In this document: in pieces, positions 54,831 through 63,600 of the stretch
Layout: the number at the start of each line of letters is the position of its first letter
Position numbering within the stretch: position 1 is the first letter of the stretch
Assembly: GCA_035651955.1 (NCBI GenBank)
Contig: DASRES010000035.1
Location: 1 to 64,000 of the forward strand
Length of the DNA: 64,000 bases
Origin: Acidimicrobiia bacterium
GTDB taxonomy: Bacteria; Actinomycetota; Acidimicrobiia; IMCC26256; JAMXLJ01
Direction of reading: 5' to 3'
The notes under the pieces: model-generated
What the model saw: the letters and a program-made list of their open reading frames with translations, nothing else
What the model was told of the DNA's origin: nothing
Databases searched by the model: none
Translations under genes and position numbers: made by a program

Positions 54831-55484
54831 ATGCCGCCGACCGTCACGATCACACCCTGGCCCGACCCCGTCATCGACACGCTGGGCTTCGATCCACGCG
54901 CCTCGTACGTCGAGACGTTCTGGTTGCCCACGCTCGGACCGACGAGCCTGCTCCTCCTACGTCATCTCGCCGTTCGTCTCGAACGCGAGCCCGACGGCTT
55001 CACGCTCCCCGTCGCGGAGACGTCGCAGGCGCTCGGGCTGGGCGTGCGTGAGGGAACGTCCTCGCCGCTCCTGCGCAGCCTCAACCGGCTCGTCCAGTTC
55101 GACGTGGCATGCGACGACGGCCGCGGCACGTACGCGGTGCGGCGTCACGTGCCGCCCGTCAACCGCCGTCACATCCGCCGGCTACCCGCGCACCTGCAGG
55201 CCGCCCACGCGCAGTGGGCGGAGCAGCAGCTCGGCGAGCCCCCGCTCGAGCGCGCGCGACGGCGTGCCCGACGCCTCGCGTTCACGCTCCTCGAGCAGGG
55301 CGACGATCCGGACCACGTCGAGCACGTGCTCCAGGGCCTGGGGTTCCATCCCGCGGTGTGCAACGAGAGCGCGCGGTGGGCCTACGAGAAGCACTGCGCC
55401 GCGCTCGACGCGGTCGGGTCGAGTGCCGCCGCGGACGGCGAGCCGCCGAACGGCGACGACACCGAGCCACTGACCGCGGCCTGA
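54831..55484 (+). CDS. Hypothetical protein, possible winged-helix DNA-binding protein
   Basis: 217 residues. PRASYVETFWLPTLGPTSLLLLRHLA, then TLPVAETSQALGLGVREGTSSPLLRSLNRLVQFDVA reads like a helix-turn-helix with a wing (YAVRRHVPPVNRRH). The C-terminal half is helical (LEQGDDPDHVEHVLQGLGFHP). The ATG follows GGAGGG closely. I know similar proteins only as uncharacterised actinobacterial families. Co-directional with the LysM gene. Confidence 0.7.
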   Translation: MPPTVTITPWPDPVIDTLGFDPRASYVETFWLPTLGPTSLLLLRHLAVRLEREPDGFTLPVAETSQALGLGVREGTSSPLLRSLNRLVQFDVACDDGRGTYAVRRHVPPVNRRHIRRLPAHLQAAHAQWAEQQLGEPPLERARRRARRLAFTLLEQGDDPDHVEHVLQGLGFHPAVCNESARWAYEKHCAALDAVGSSAAADGEPPNGDDTEPLTAA

Positions 55485-55505
55485 TCACCGTTCCTGCGCG
55501 CACGC

Positions 55506-55537
55506 ACGGGCGCCGCCCTTCCGCCGGCGGCGCCCGT
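55506..55537. terminator. Bidirectional terminator hairpin, 12-bp stem
   Basis: ACGGGCGCCGCC and GGCGGCGCCCGT pair perfectly around an 8-nt loop, midway between two convergent stop codons. Confidence 0.7.
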
Positions 55538-55558
55538 CGCGCGCGCTGGACCGCTCCA

Positions 55559-56347
55559 TCACGTCGCCGTCTTCAGCATCTCCTCGATGGGTTCCTTGGT
55601 CACGTGGACGCTGCCGGTGAACGGATGGTCGAAGCTGACGATCAGCGCGAGGTTCAACCCGATGATCATCGCGACGAGGCCGACGATCGCGAGATGAGCG
55701 CGCCGATTGCGACTGTCGAGCACGGCCGCGACGATCACCACGACGACGCCACCCGCGATCAGCAGCACGTACAGCGGCGTCGGGATCGTGCCGCGCGCGG
55801 CATCCAGCCGCGCGCGTCGCGCGCCGGCGATGTCGTTCAGCCGCGCGACCGCCTCCTGATAGAACGCGGGCTCGTCTCGCGACTCCGCACGCGCGCTCTG
55901 CACAGTGTCGAACAGGCGATGGAACGCCGCCGTCGTCACCGGGCTCGGCTTCCGGTCGTGCGCCATCGACTGCCAGTCGTCCTGCAGCACCGAACGCGCG
56001 TACTGCCGCTCGGCCGTCTGGATCGCGTGTCCCGCGTTCGGAGGCAGCGCGTGGGTGTCCTCGAACATCTCCACGAGCGCGGTCGCCTCCTTGCCGACCT
56101 GTGACTGCGCATCGCCGAGGTTGCTCCACCCCTGCACGATCACGAACGCGATGAGGATCGCGTAGAGCGTCGCGAGAACCGTGAGCATCGTCGCGGCCGT
56201 GGGACCCGTCGACGCGCGCGTCGTCGCGCCGAGCCGGCGCCGCATCACGACGTCGACGACGACCGTCAGCGCGGCCCACGCGAGCGCGAACGACACGTAG
56301 AGCACCGGCGCGGGCAGCCGGTTGAGCCACGTCGTGAGCGACGACAT
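55559..56347 (-). CDS. DUF4239-type membrane protein
   Basis: 262 residues. TM helices at about 10-33, 45-70 (TAATMLTVLATLYAILIAFVIVQGW), and two near the C-terminus (YVLLIAGGVVVVIVAAVL and IVGLVAMIIGLNLALIVSFDHPF). Between them is a cytosolic helical region with the conserved VGKEATALVEMFEDTHALP. The DHPF near the end is typical of the family. Function unknown. ATG at 56347, divergent from the sirtuin gene 37 bp away. Confidence 0.8.
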   Translation of the reverse strand: MSSLTTWLNRLPAPVLYVSFALAWAALTVVVDVVMRRRLGATTRASTGPTAATMLTVLATLYAILIAFVIVQGWSNLGDAQSQVGKEATALVEMFEDTHALPPNAGHAIQTAERQYARSVLQDDWQSMAHDRKPSPVTTAAFHRLFDTVQSARAESRDEPAFYQEAVARLNDIAGARRARLDAARGTIPTPLYVLLIAGGVVVVIVAAVLDSRNRRAHLAIVGLVAMIIGLNLALIVSFDHPFTGSVHVTKEPIEEMLKTAT

Positions 56348-56371
56348 GCCCCACGATCGCACGCGTCTCGC

Positions 56372-56377
56372 TACCCT
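56372..56377 (+). promoter_or_regulatory. -10 element of the sirtuin gene (leaderless)
   Basis: TACCCT ends 7 nt before the ATG at 56385, the same hexamer and spacing as at nei. Confidence 0.45.
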
Positions 56378-56384
56378 CGGCGCG

Positions 56385-57137
56385 ATGGCCGACGTCGACC
56401 GGATCGCCGCGTGGGTGCGCGACGCGCGCCGCGTCGTCGCGCTGACGGGCGCGGGCATCTCGACGGAGTCGGGCGTTCCCGACTTCCGGGGCCCCAACGG
56501 CGTGTGGACGAAGAACCCGGCGGCGGAGAAGACCGCGACCCTGCAGGTGTACGTGGCCGATCCCGACGTCCGCCGGCTGGCGTGGAAGAACCGGCTCGAG
56601 AGCCCGATGTGGGACGCCGAGCCGAACGCCGGCCACCGCGCGCTCGCCGACCTCGAGCGCGCCGGTCACCTGCACACGCTGGTCACCCAGAACATCGACG
56701 GGTTGCACCAGAAGGCGGGCAGCTCGCCGGCGATCGTGGTCGAGGTGCACGGCACGGTGCACGAGGCCGAGTGCCTCGCGTGCGGGTGGCGGGGCCCGAT
56801 GGACGACACGCTCGAGCGGGTCCGTGCGGGCGAGGAGGACCCCGAGTGCCTCCAGTGCGGAGGGATGCTGAAGTCCGCGACGATCTCGTTCGGGCAGATG
56901 CTCGTGCCGGACGTCATCGAGCGGGCGCAGCTCGCCGCCGCCGGTGCGGACGTGTTCCTCGCGCTGGGCACGTCGCTCGGCGTCTACCCGGCCGCCGGTC
57001 TCCCCGAGATCGCGCTGCGCGCGGGGGCGAAGCTCGTCATCGTCAACGAGCAGGAGACCCCGTTCGACCCCGTGGCCGACGCCGTCGTCCACGAGCGACT
57101 GGGCACCTTCCTCCCCGACCTCGTCGCCCGCATCTGA
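56385..57137 (+). CDS. SIR2-family NAD-dependent protein deacylase
   Basis: 250 residues. NAD-binding GAGISTESGVPDFRG (about 22-36), TQNIDGLHQKAG (about 102-113), catalytic His in VEVHGTVHEAEC (about 125), zinc ligands in ECLACGW and ECLQCGG, and GTSLGVYPAAGL. It removes acyl groups from lysines using NAD. The Tyr-Arg pair typical of desuccinylases is not evident. It sits alone between divergent and co-directional genes, with its own leaderless promoter. Confidence 0.93.
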   Translation: MADVDRIAAWVRDARRVVALTGAGISTESGVPDFRGPNGVWTKNPAAEKTATLQVYVADPDVRRLAWKNRLESPMWDAEPNAGHRALADLERAGHLHTLVTQNIDGLHQKAGSSPAIVVEVHGTVHEAECLACGWRGPMDDTLERVRAGEEDPECLQCGGMLKSATISFGQMLVPDVIERAQLAAAGADVFLALGTSLGVYPAAGLPEIALRAGAKLVIVNEQETPFDPVADAVVHERLGTFLPDLVARI

Positions 57138-57228
57138 CAGCCCGGGCCTTTCGGGAATACCCGACCCTGGCAGTAGGATTTATGTCCTTGACGCGCCCTT
57201 CTGCGCGCGAGCCGATGGGAGACCTGCC

Positions 57229-58413
57229 ATGCCGAGCTTCCGCGAGCTCCTCGCCTCGACGAAGGCGAACATCCGCGAGATCGACCCCGCCGACGCCGAG
57301 TCGCGCCTCGACGACGCCACCTTCCTCGACGTCCGCGAGCTCGACGAGTACGAGCAGGGCATGATCCCGGGCTCGGTGTTCATCCCCCGGGGGCACCTCG
57401 AGAGCCAGGTCGAGAACAAGATCCCGGACCACGACAAGCCGGTGGTCGTCTACTGCGCGGGCGGCACGCGCTCGGCGTTCGCGGCGAAGACGTTGCAGGA
57501 CCTCGGCTACACCGACGTCGTCTCGATGGCGGGCGGGTTCGGCCGGTGGAAGAACGAGGGGCGGCCGTGGCTGACGCCCGCCGTCCTCAACCCCGAGCAG
57601 CGCAACCGCTACCACCGCCACATCCTGTTGCCGGAGGTGGGCGAGGCCGGTCAGCAGAAGCTGCTCGAGAGCAAGGTGCTCCTGCTCGGCGCGGGCGGCC
57701 TCGGCTCACCGGCCGCGCTGTACCTCGCGGCCGCCGGGATCGGCACGATCGGCATGGTCGACATGGACGTCGTCGACGCGTCGAACCTGCAGCGCCAGAT
57801 CCTGCACAACGTCGACCGCATCGGCGAGCGGAAGGTCGACTCCGCGAAGAAGACGCTGACCGCGTTGAACCCGGACGTCGACGTCGTGACGTACGACGTC
57901 CGCCTGGGCGCGGACAACGTGCTCGACATCATCGACGGCTACGACGTGATCGTCGACGGCGCCGACAACTTCCCGGTGCGGTACCTGCTCAACGACGCGT
58001 CGTTGCTGAAGCGGATCCCCGTCGTGCACGGCTCGATCTTCCGGTTCGAGGGACAGGTCACCGTCTTCGACCCGTACAACGGGCCGTGCTACCGGTGCCT
58101 GCTGCCCGAGCCGCCGCCGCCCGAGCTCGCGCCGAGCTGCGCGGAGGCCGGCGTGCTCGGCGTCCTGCCCGGGATCGTCGGGTCGGTCCAGGCGCTCGAG
58201 GCGATCAAGCTCGTCCTCGACCTCGGCGACCCGCTACGGGGCCGGCTCCTCGCGTACGACGCGCTCGAGGAGAGCTTCCGCACGTTCAAGGTGCGGCGCG
58301 ACCCGCTGTGCCCCGCGTGCGGCGAGAACGCGCCCCCGATCGTGATCGCCGAGTACGACGAGCAGTGCCTGCCGCACGCGGTCCTCGCCGACGGCACCAC
58401 GGTCGGCCACTGA
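57229..58413 (+). CDS. Rhodanese-ThiF/MoeB fusion (sulfur-carrier adenylyltransferase)
   Basis: 394 residues. The N-terminal rhodanese domain (about 1-110) has catalytic Cys in VVYCAGGTRSA (about 76). The C-terminal E1-like domain (about 120-390) has LLGAGGLGSPAALYLAAAGI, VDMDVVDASNLQRQILH, zinc cysteines in CYRC and CPAC, and a Cys in APSCAEAGVLG. MoeZ of mycobacteria, as I know it, has the opposite order (ThiF then rhodanese). It likely adenylates and thiocarboxylates a ubiquitin-like sulfur carrier. Start: ATG at 57229 after GGGAG; TAGGAT at 57174-57179 is a -10 candidate with a leader of about 45 nt. Confidence 0.92.
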   Translation: MPSFRELLASTKANIREIDPADAESRLDDATFLDVRELDEYEQGMIPGSVFIPRGHLESQVENKIPDHDKPVVVYCAGGTRSAFAAKTLQDLGYTDVVSMAGGFGRWKNEGRPWLTPAVLNPEQRNRYHRHILLPEVGEAGQQKLLESKVLLLGAGGLGSPAALYLAAAGIGTIGMVDMDVVDASNLQRQILHNVDRIGERKVDSAKKTLTALNPDVDVVTYDVRLGADNVLDIIDGYDVIVDGADNFPVRYLLNDASLLKRIPVVHGSIFRFEGQVTVFDPYNGPCYRCLLPEPPPPELAPSCAEAGVLGVLPGIVGSVQALEAIKLVLDLGDPLRGRLLAYDALEESFRTFKVRRDPLCPACGENAPPIVIAEYDEQCLPHAVLADGTTVGH

Positions 58414-58427
58414 AGCAAACCTCGCCG

Positions 58428-58471
58428 GTTGGTACACAAGTCGCGCTCATAGCCGCGACTTGTGTACCAAC
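58428..58471. terminator. Perfect 18-bp hairpin between convergent genes
   Basis: GTTGGTACACAAGTCGCG and CGCGACTTGTGTACCAAC are exact reverse complements around the 8-nt loop CTCATAGC. It lies 14 bp after the ThiF-fusion stop and 15 bp from the pepA stop. The stem is only half GC in a very GC-rich context. Confidence 0.75.
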
Positions 58472-58486
58472 AGAGGCGCGGGTGGA

Positions 58487-59992
58487 CTACGTACGTGACC
58501 TCTTCGGCGGCTTGGTGAACGTGCTGACGAGGTCGACGAGCGTCCGGACGCCGAACCCCGTGCCGCCCTTCACGACGTAGCCGTCGTCGCTGCCCGCGCG
58601 TGCCGGGCCCGCGATGTCGAGATGCGCCCACGGGATGCCGTCGGTGAACTCGCGTAGGAACAGGCCCGCGGTGAGCGCGCCGCCGTAGCCGCCCGCGCTG
58701 ACGTTCTTGACGTCGGCAACCTCCGACTCGAGCAGCTTGCGGTACTCGTCGGGCAGCGGGAGCGGCCACACGGACTCGCCCGCGCGGTCGGCCGCGTCGC
58801 GCACCTGCTCGATCCACGCGTCGTCGTTGCCCATCAGGCCGGCGATCTTGTCGCCGAGCGCGACGACGCACGCACCGGTCAACGTCGCGAGGTCGATGAT
58901 CGCGTCGGGCTTCTGCTCGGTCGCGAGGGAGAGCGCGTCGGCAAGGATCAAGCGTCCCTCGGCGTCCGTGTTCAGCACCTCGACCGTCTTGCCGTTGCGG
59001 ATCTTCAGCACGTCGCCCGGCCGGATCGCGGAGCCGCTCGGCATGTTCTCGACCAACGGCATGTAGCCGATGACGCGCGTCTTCACGCCGAGGTCCGACA
59101 GGACGGACATGGTCGCCGCGACCGCGGCCGCACCGGACATGTCCGTCTTCATCGTCTCCATGCCGCCGGCGGTCTTGATCGACAGACCGCCGGAGTCGAA
59201 CACGACACCCTTGCCCACGAGCGCGACCGTGCCGCGCGGACGCGGCGGGTCGTACGTCACCTGCACGAAGCGCGGCGCCTGCTCCGAACCCTGCCCGACA
59301 CCGGCGACGCCACCCATGCGCTCACGGTGGATGGCGGCGTCGTCGAGCACCTTCACCGTGACGCCCTTGCCGCGCAGGAGCTTGCGGATCGCGTCCGCGA
59401 GCGCGGCCGGCGACTTCGCGGCGGACGGCTCGTTCACCGCGTCGCGCGCCCACGACACCGCGTTCGCGATCGTCACCCCGCGGTCGAGGGCAGCCTGCAC
59501 GCGCGCGCCACCGCGCCCGACGACGAGCACCTCGGTGAGCCGGGTCGGCTTCGACTCGCCCTTGTACTTGAGGAACTGGTACGAGCCGAGCACGACACCC
59601 TCGGCGAGCGCCTGGGCTGCGTCGGCACGGTCGACGCCGTCGGGCGCCGCGTCGACCAACGTCGTCGCGGCCTTCGCGACCTTCGACGCGCGCTTCGCGA
59701 GCGCGGCACCGGCGTTGCGCAGCCCTTCGGGCGTGACCCCGTCGCGGGGACCCATCCCGACGAGCACGACGGCCTTCGCACCGAGTCTTCCGCCGGTCGG
59801 GACCGCGAGCGTCTCGCCCGCCTTGCCCTCGAAGCCGGTCTCGCTCATGAAGTCGTCGAGCGTGCCGCCGAGCGCGGCGTCGACGACGTCCGTCCCCGGG
59901 CCGAGCTCCCGATCGGCGAACACCGGCACGACGAGGAGGTCGGCCGAGACGCGATCGGCGGGCGTGTTCGTGGCGCGGAGCTTGATGGGCAC
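58487..59992 (-). CDS. pepA: Leucyl aminopeptidase (M17, PepA)
   Basis: A two-metal cytosolic aminopeptidase of 501 residues. The C-terminal catalytic domain has Lys/Asp metal ligands in LVGKGVVFDSGGLSIK and TMKTDMSGAA, and the family signature NTDAEGRLILADAL (about 350). GTG at 59992 is chosen because GGAGGAG lies just upstream; the frame is open further but without conserved sequence. It lies 25 bp after the PduO-type gene on the same strand. Confidence 0.95.
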   Translation of the reverse strand: MPIKLRATNTPADRVSADLLVVPVFADRELGPGTDVVDAALGGTLDDFMSETGFEGKAGETLAVPTGGRLGAKAVVLVGMGPRDGVTPEGLRNAGAALAKRASKVAKAATTLVDAAPDGVDRADAAQALAEGVVLGSYQFLKYKGESKPTRLTEVLVVGRGGARVQAALDRGVTIANAVSWARDAVNEPSAAKSPAALADAIRKLLRGKGVTVKVLDDAAIHRERMGGVAGVGQGSEQAPRFVQVTYDPPRPRGTVALVGKGVVFDSGGLSIKTAGGMETMKTDMSGAAAVAATMSVLSDLGVKTRVIGYMPLVENMPSGSAIRPGDVLKIRNGKTVEVLNTDAEGRLILADALSLATEQKPDAIIDLATLTGACVVALGDKIAGLMGNDDAWIEQVRDAADRAGESVWPLPLPDEYRKLLESEVADVKNVSAGGYGGALTAGLFLREFTDGIPWAHLDIAGPARAGSDDGYVVKGGTGFGVRTLVDLVSTFTKPPKRSRT

Positions 59993-60017
59993 GGGGCGCT
60001 CCTCCGTTCGGTGGTTG

Positions 60018-60581
60018 TCAGGCGCCGTCGGCACGGGACGGGCGGTGCTCGCCCTCCTGCCAGCGCGCCAGCGTGTACACGAGATCCGCGAGGCGGTTGA
60101 GGTAGGGCACGACGTGACTGCCCTCCAGCCAGCCGGCGGCCGCGGCGCCGACGCTCTCACGCTCGGCCCGGCGGACGACCGTGCGCGCGAGGTCGAGCGC
60201 GGCCGCGACGCGGTTCTCGCCCGGCAGCACGAACTCGCGGGGCGGGTCGAAGCGGCCCGTGACGTCGTCGATGACGGGTTCGAGCGCGCTGACCATCTCG
60301 TCCGTCACGAGCGAGACGCCGGGCGTGAGCTTCGACCGGTTGGCCGGCTCGGTGGCGAGCTCCGCGCCGACGACGAAGAGCTCGCGCTGGAGCCGCACCA
60401 GCAGGTCGAACAGCTCCGACCCGCGCTCGCACTCCGCGCGCGCGAGCCCGAGTGCCGACACCGCCTCGTCCACCGCGCCGTACGCGGCGGGCCCGACGGA
60501 GTCCTTCAGGACGCGCCCGCCGTAGAGCAGTCCGGTCGTACCGTCGTCGCCCTTGCGCGTGTACACCTTCACGTGCGGCAT
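60018..60581 (-). CDS. Cob(I)alamin adenosyltransferase, PduO type
   Basis: 187 residues. The ATP-binding motif VYTRKGDDGTTGLLYGGR (about 5-22), then VDEAVSALGLARA and the C-terminal VVRRAERESVG with the active-site Arg/Glu. It makes adenosylcobalamin from ATP and cob(I)alamin, the cofactor of the acyl-CoA mutase at 41.8 kb. ATG at 60581, with TAGACT 11 nt upstream. It is divergent from metH with 75 bp between, so the two B12 genes share a promoter region. Confidence 0.92.
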   Translation of the reverse strand: MPHVKVYTRKGDDGTTGLLYGGRVLKDSVGPAAYGAVDEAVSALGLARAECERGSELFDLLVRLQRELFVVGAELATEPANRSKLTPGVSLVTDEMVSALEPVIDDVTGRFDPPREFVLPGENRVAAALDLARTVVRRAERESVGAAAAGWLEGSHVVPYLNRLADLVYTLARWQEGEHRPSRADGA

Positions 60582-60592
60582 ATGCGGGGGCG

Positions 60593-60650
60593 AGTCTACG
60601 GATCCCCGCCGGCAATCGGCTCCGGGCGTCGCCGGGGGCTCCGTTAGCCT
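60593..60650. promoter_or_regulatory. Divergent promoters of the PduO-type gene and metH
   Basis: TAGACT at 60593-60598 (minus strand) lies 11 nt before the adenosyltransferase ATG; TAGCCT at 60645-60650 (plus strand) lies 6 nt before the metH ATG. The gap is too short for a cobalamin riboswitch. Confidence 0.4.
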
Positions 60651-60656
60651 TGGGTC

Positions 60657-63600
60657 ATGTCCGACTTCCTCGCGGCGCTGGACGAGCGCGTCCTGGTCCT
60701 CGACGGTGCGTTCGGGACCTACGTGCAGGGCAAGGACCTCGGACCGGACGACTTCGGCGGCGCCAGCCTCGAGGGCTGCAACGAGCACCTCGTCCTGACC
60801 CGGCCCGACGTCATCCGCGACATGCACGGCGAGTTCCTGCGCGTCGGCTGCGACGCCGTCGAGACGGCCACGTTCGGCGCGTTCCCGCTCGTGCTCGCCG
60901 AGTACGGGATCGCAGACGAGACGCGCGCGATCAACGAGGCGGCGGCGCGCATCGCGAAGGAGGTCGCGTCGGAGTTCGCGACGCCCGAGCGACCCCGCTG
61001 GGTCGTCGGCTCGATCGGCCCCGGCACGAAGCTGCCGTCGCTCGGCGCGATCCGCTTCGTCGAGCTGCGCGACGGCTACCAGGCGCAGGTCGAGGCGCTG
61101 CTCGCGGGCGGTGTCGACGTCCTGCTCGTCGAGACGGTCTACGACCTGCTGCAGGCGAAGGCGGCCATCGTGGCGTGCCGCCGCGGCATGGCGAGCGCGG
61201 GCCGCGAGGTCCCGCTCATGGTCCAGGTGACGATGGAGACGACGGGCCGCATGCTCGTCGGCTCCGAGATCGGCGCCGCGCTCACCGCGCTCGAGGCGAT
61301 GCGCCCCGACGTCATCGGCATGAACTGCGCGACCGGTCCCGCGGAGATGACCGAACACCTGCGCTACCTGTCGCAGCACGCGCGCACGTACCTGTCCTGC
61401 CTGCCGAACGCGGGCCTGCCGTCGGTGGTCGAGGGGCGTACGCACTACGACCTCACGCCCGAGCAGCTCGCCGAGGCGCACGACCGGTTCACGCGGGAGT
61501 TCGGCGTCAACGTGGTCGGGGGCTGCTGCGGCACGACGCCCGAGCACCTGCGCCAGGTGGTCGAGCGGATCGGGACCCGCGCGCCGGCGCCCCGTGACCC
61601 GGAGTTCGAACCGGGGTGCTCGTCGATCTACTCGCACGTCCCGTTCCAGCAGGACCTCGCGTACCTCGCTGTCGGCGAGCGCACCAACGCGAACGGTTCG
61701 AAGAAGTTCCGCGAGGCGATGCTCGCGAGCGACTGGGACACCTGCGTGCAGATGGCGCGCGAGCAGGTGAAGGAGGGGGCGCACGTGCTCGACGTGTGCG
61801 TCGACTACGTCGGGCGCGACGGCACGACCGACATGGACGAGATCGCGTCACGGTTCGCGACGCAGGCGCCGTTGCCGCTGGTGTTCGACTCGACCGAGGC
61901 GCCCGTGATGGAGACGGGGCTCCAGCACTCGGGTGGCAAGGCGATCCTCAACTCGGCCAACCTCGAGGACGGCGAGGGGGAGGGCTCGCGCCTGGACCGC
62001 GTGTTCACGCTCGCACGCGAGTACGGCGCCGCGGTGATCTGCCTCGCGATCGACGAGACCGGCCAGGCGCGCGACGCCGACTGGAAGCTGCGCGTCTGTC
62101 GGCGCATCTACGACCTCGCGGTGGACCGGTACGGCATGGAGCCGACCGACCTGATCTTCGACATGCTCACGTTCCCGCTCGGGTCGGGCCAGGAGGACCT
62201 GCGGCGCGACGGCATCGAGACGATCGAGGCGATCCGGCGCGTGAAGGAGGAGCTGCCGGGCGCGTCCACGATCCTCGGCGTGTCGAACGTGAGCTTCGGG
62301 CTCAAGCCCGCGATCCGTCACGTGCTCAACAGCGTCTTCCTGCACGAGTGCATGGAGGCGGGGCTCGACGCCGCGATCGTGCACGCGGCGCGCATCATGC
62401 CGATGCACCGCATCGACGAGAAAGCACGTGAGGCCGCGCTCGACCTCGTGTACGACCGGCGCCGCGACGACTACGACCCGCTCACCGAGCTGATGAGCCT
62501 GTTCGAGGGCGTCGACGCGAGCGCGGTCGAGAAGGAGGACCGGTCCGGCTGGCCCGTCGAGGAGCGGCTCAAGCACCGCATCATCGACGGCGACCGCGAC
62601 GGGCTCGAGGCGGACCTCGACGAGCAGCTGCAGACGCGCGCGGCGCTCTCGATCATCAACGACGTCCTGCTGGAGGGGATGAAGGTCGTTGGCGAGCTGT
62701 TCGCGACGGGCGAGATGCAGCTGCCGTTCGTGTTGCAGAGCGCGGAGACGATGAAGGCGTCGGTCGCGTACCTCGAGCCGCACATGGAGAAGGCCGACGC
62801 GGGCGGGAAGGGACGCGTCGTGCTCGGCACCGTGAAGGGCGACGTGCACGACATCGGCAAGAACCTCGTCGACATCATCCTCACCAACAACGGCTACGAG
62901 GTGCACAACATCGGCATCAAGGTGCCGTTGCAGGAGTTCGTCGAGAAGGCCGTCGAGGTCGAGGCCGACGCCATCGGGATGAGCGGCCTGCTCGTCAAGA
63001 GCACGCTGATCATGCGCGAGAACCTCGAGGAGCTGAACGCGCAGGGTCTCGAGCGCATCCCGGTCATGCTCGGCGGTGCCGCGCTCACGCGCACGTACGT
63101 CGAACGCGACCTGCGCGAGGTGTACAAGGGCCGGCTCTTCTACGGCAAGGACGCGTTCGAGGGCCTCCGCACGATGGACGCGCTCATGGAGGGCAAGCGG
63201 ACCGGCGAGCTCGACCCCGAGTTCGGGCGCGCGCCCGGCGGCCGCAACCTGCCACCGCGCAAGTCGCAACGCGAGGCCGCCGAAGCCGCGGCCGGGGTCG
63301 CGGTCGAGGTACCCGCGCGCTCCGACGTCGCGACCGACGTCAAGGTGTTCGACCCGCCCTTCCTCGGCACGCGCGTCGCGAAAGGCATCTCGCTCGACGA
63401 GATCGCGTCGTTCCTGAACGAGACCGCGCTCTTCCGCAACCAGTGGCAGTTCCGGCCCGACAAGAAGATCAAGGAGACCGACGACGAGTTCCGGGCCCGG
63501 CTGCGGCCAGTGCTGCGCGAGGAGCTCGCCAAGGCGCTGGCGGAGAACCTCCTCGTCCCCGCGGTGGTGTGGGGCTACTTCCCCGCGAACTCCGACGGCG

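Noticed and set aside
57182-57231. uORF starting at the ATG at 57182 before the rhodanese-ThiF gene
   Set aside because: The ATG is only 2 nt after the -10, so it would not be transcribed, and its frame runs far into the gene without a coupled stop.
60582-60656. Cobalamin riboswitch between the PduO-type gene and metH
   Set aside because: The gap is 75 bp, far too short, and no B12-box-like sequence is visible.
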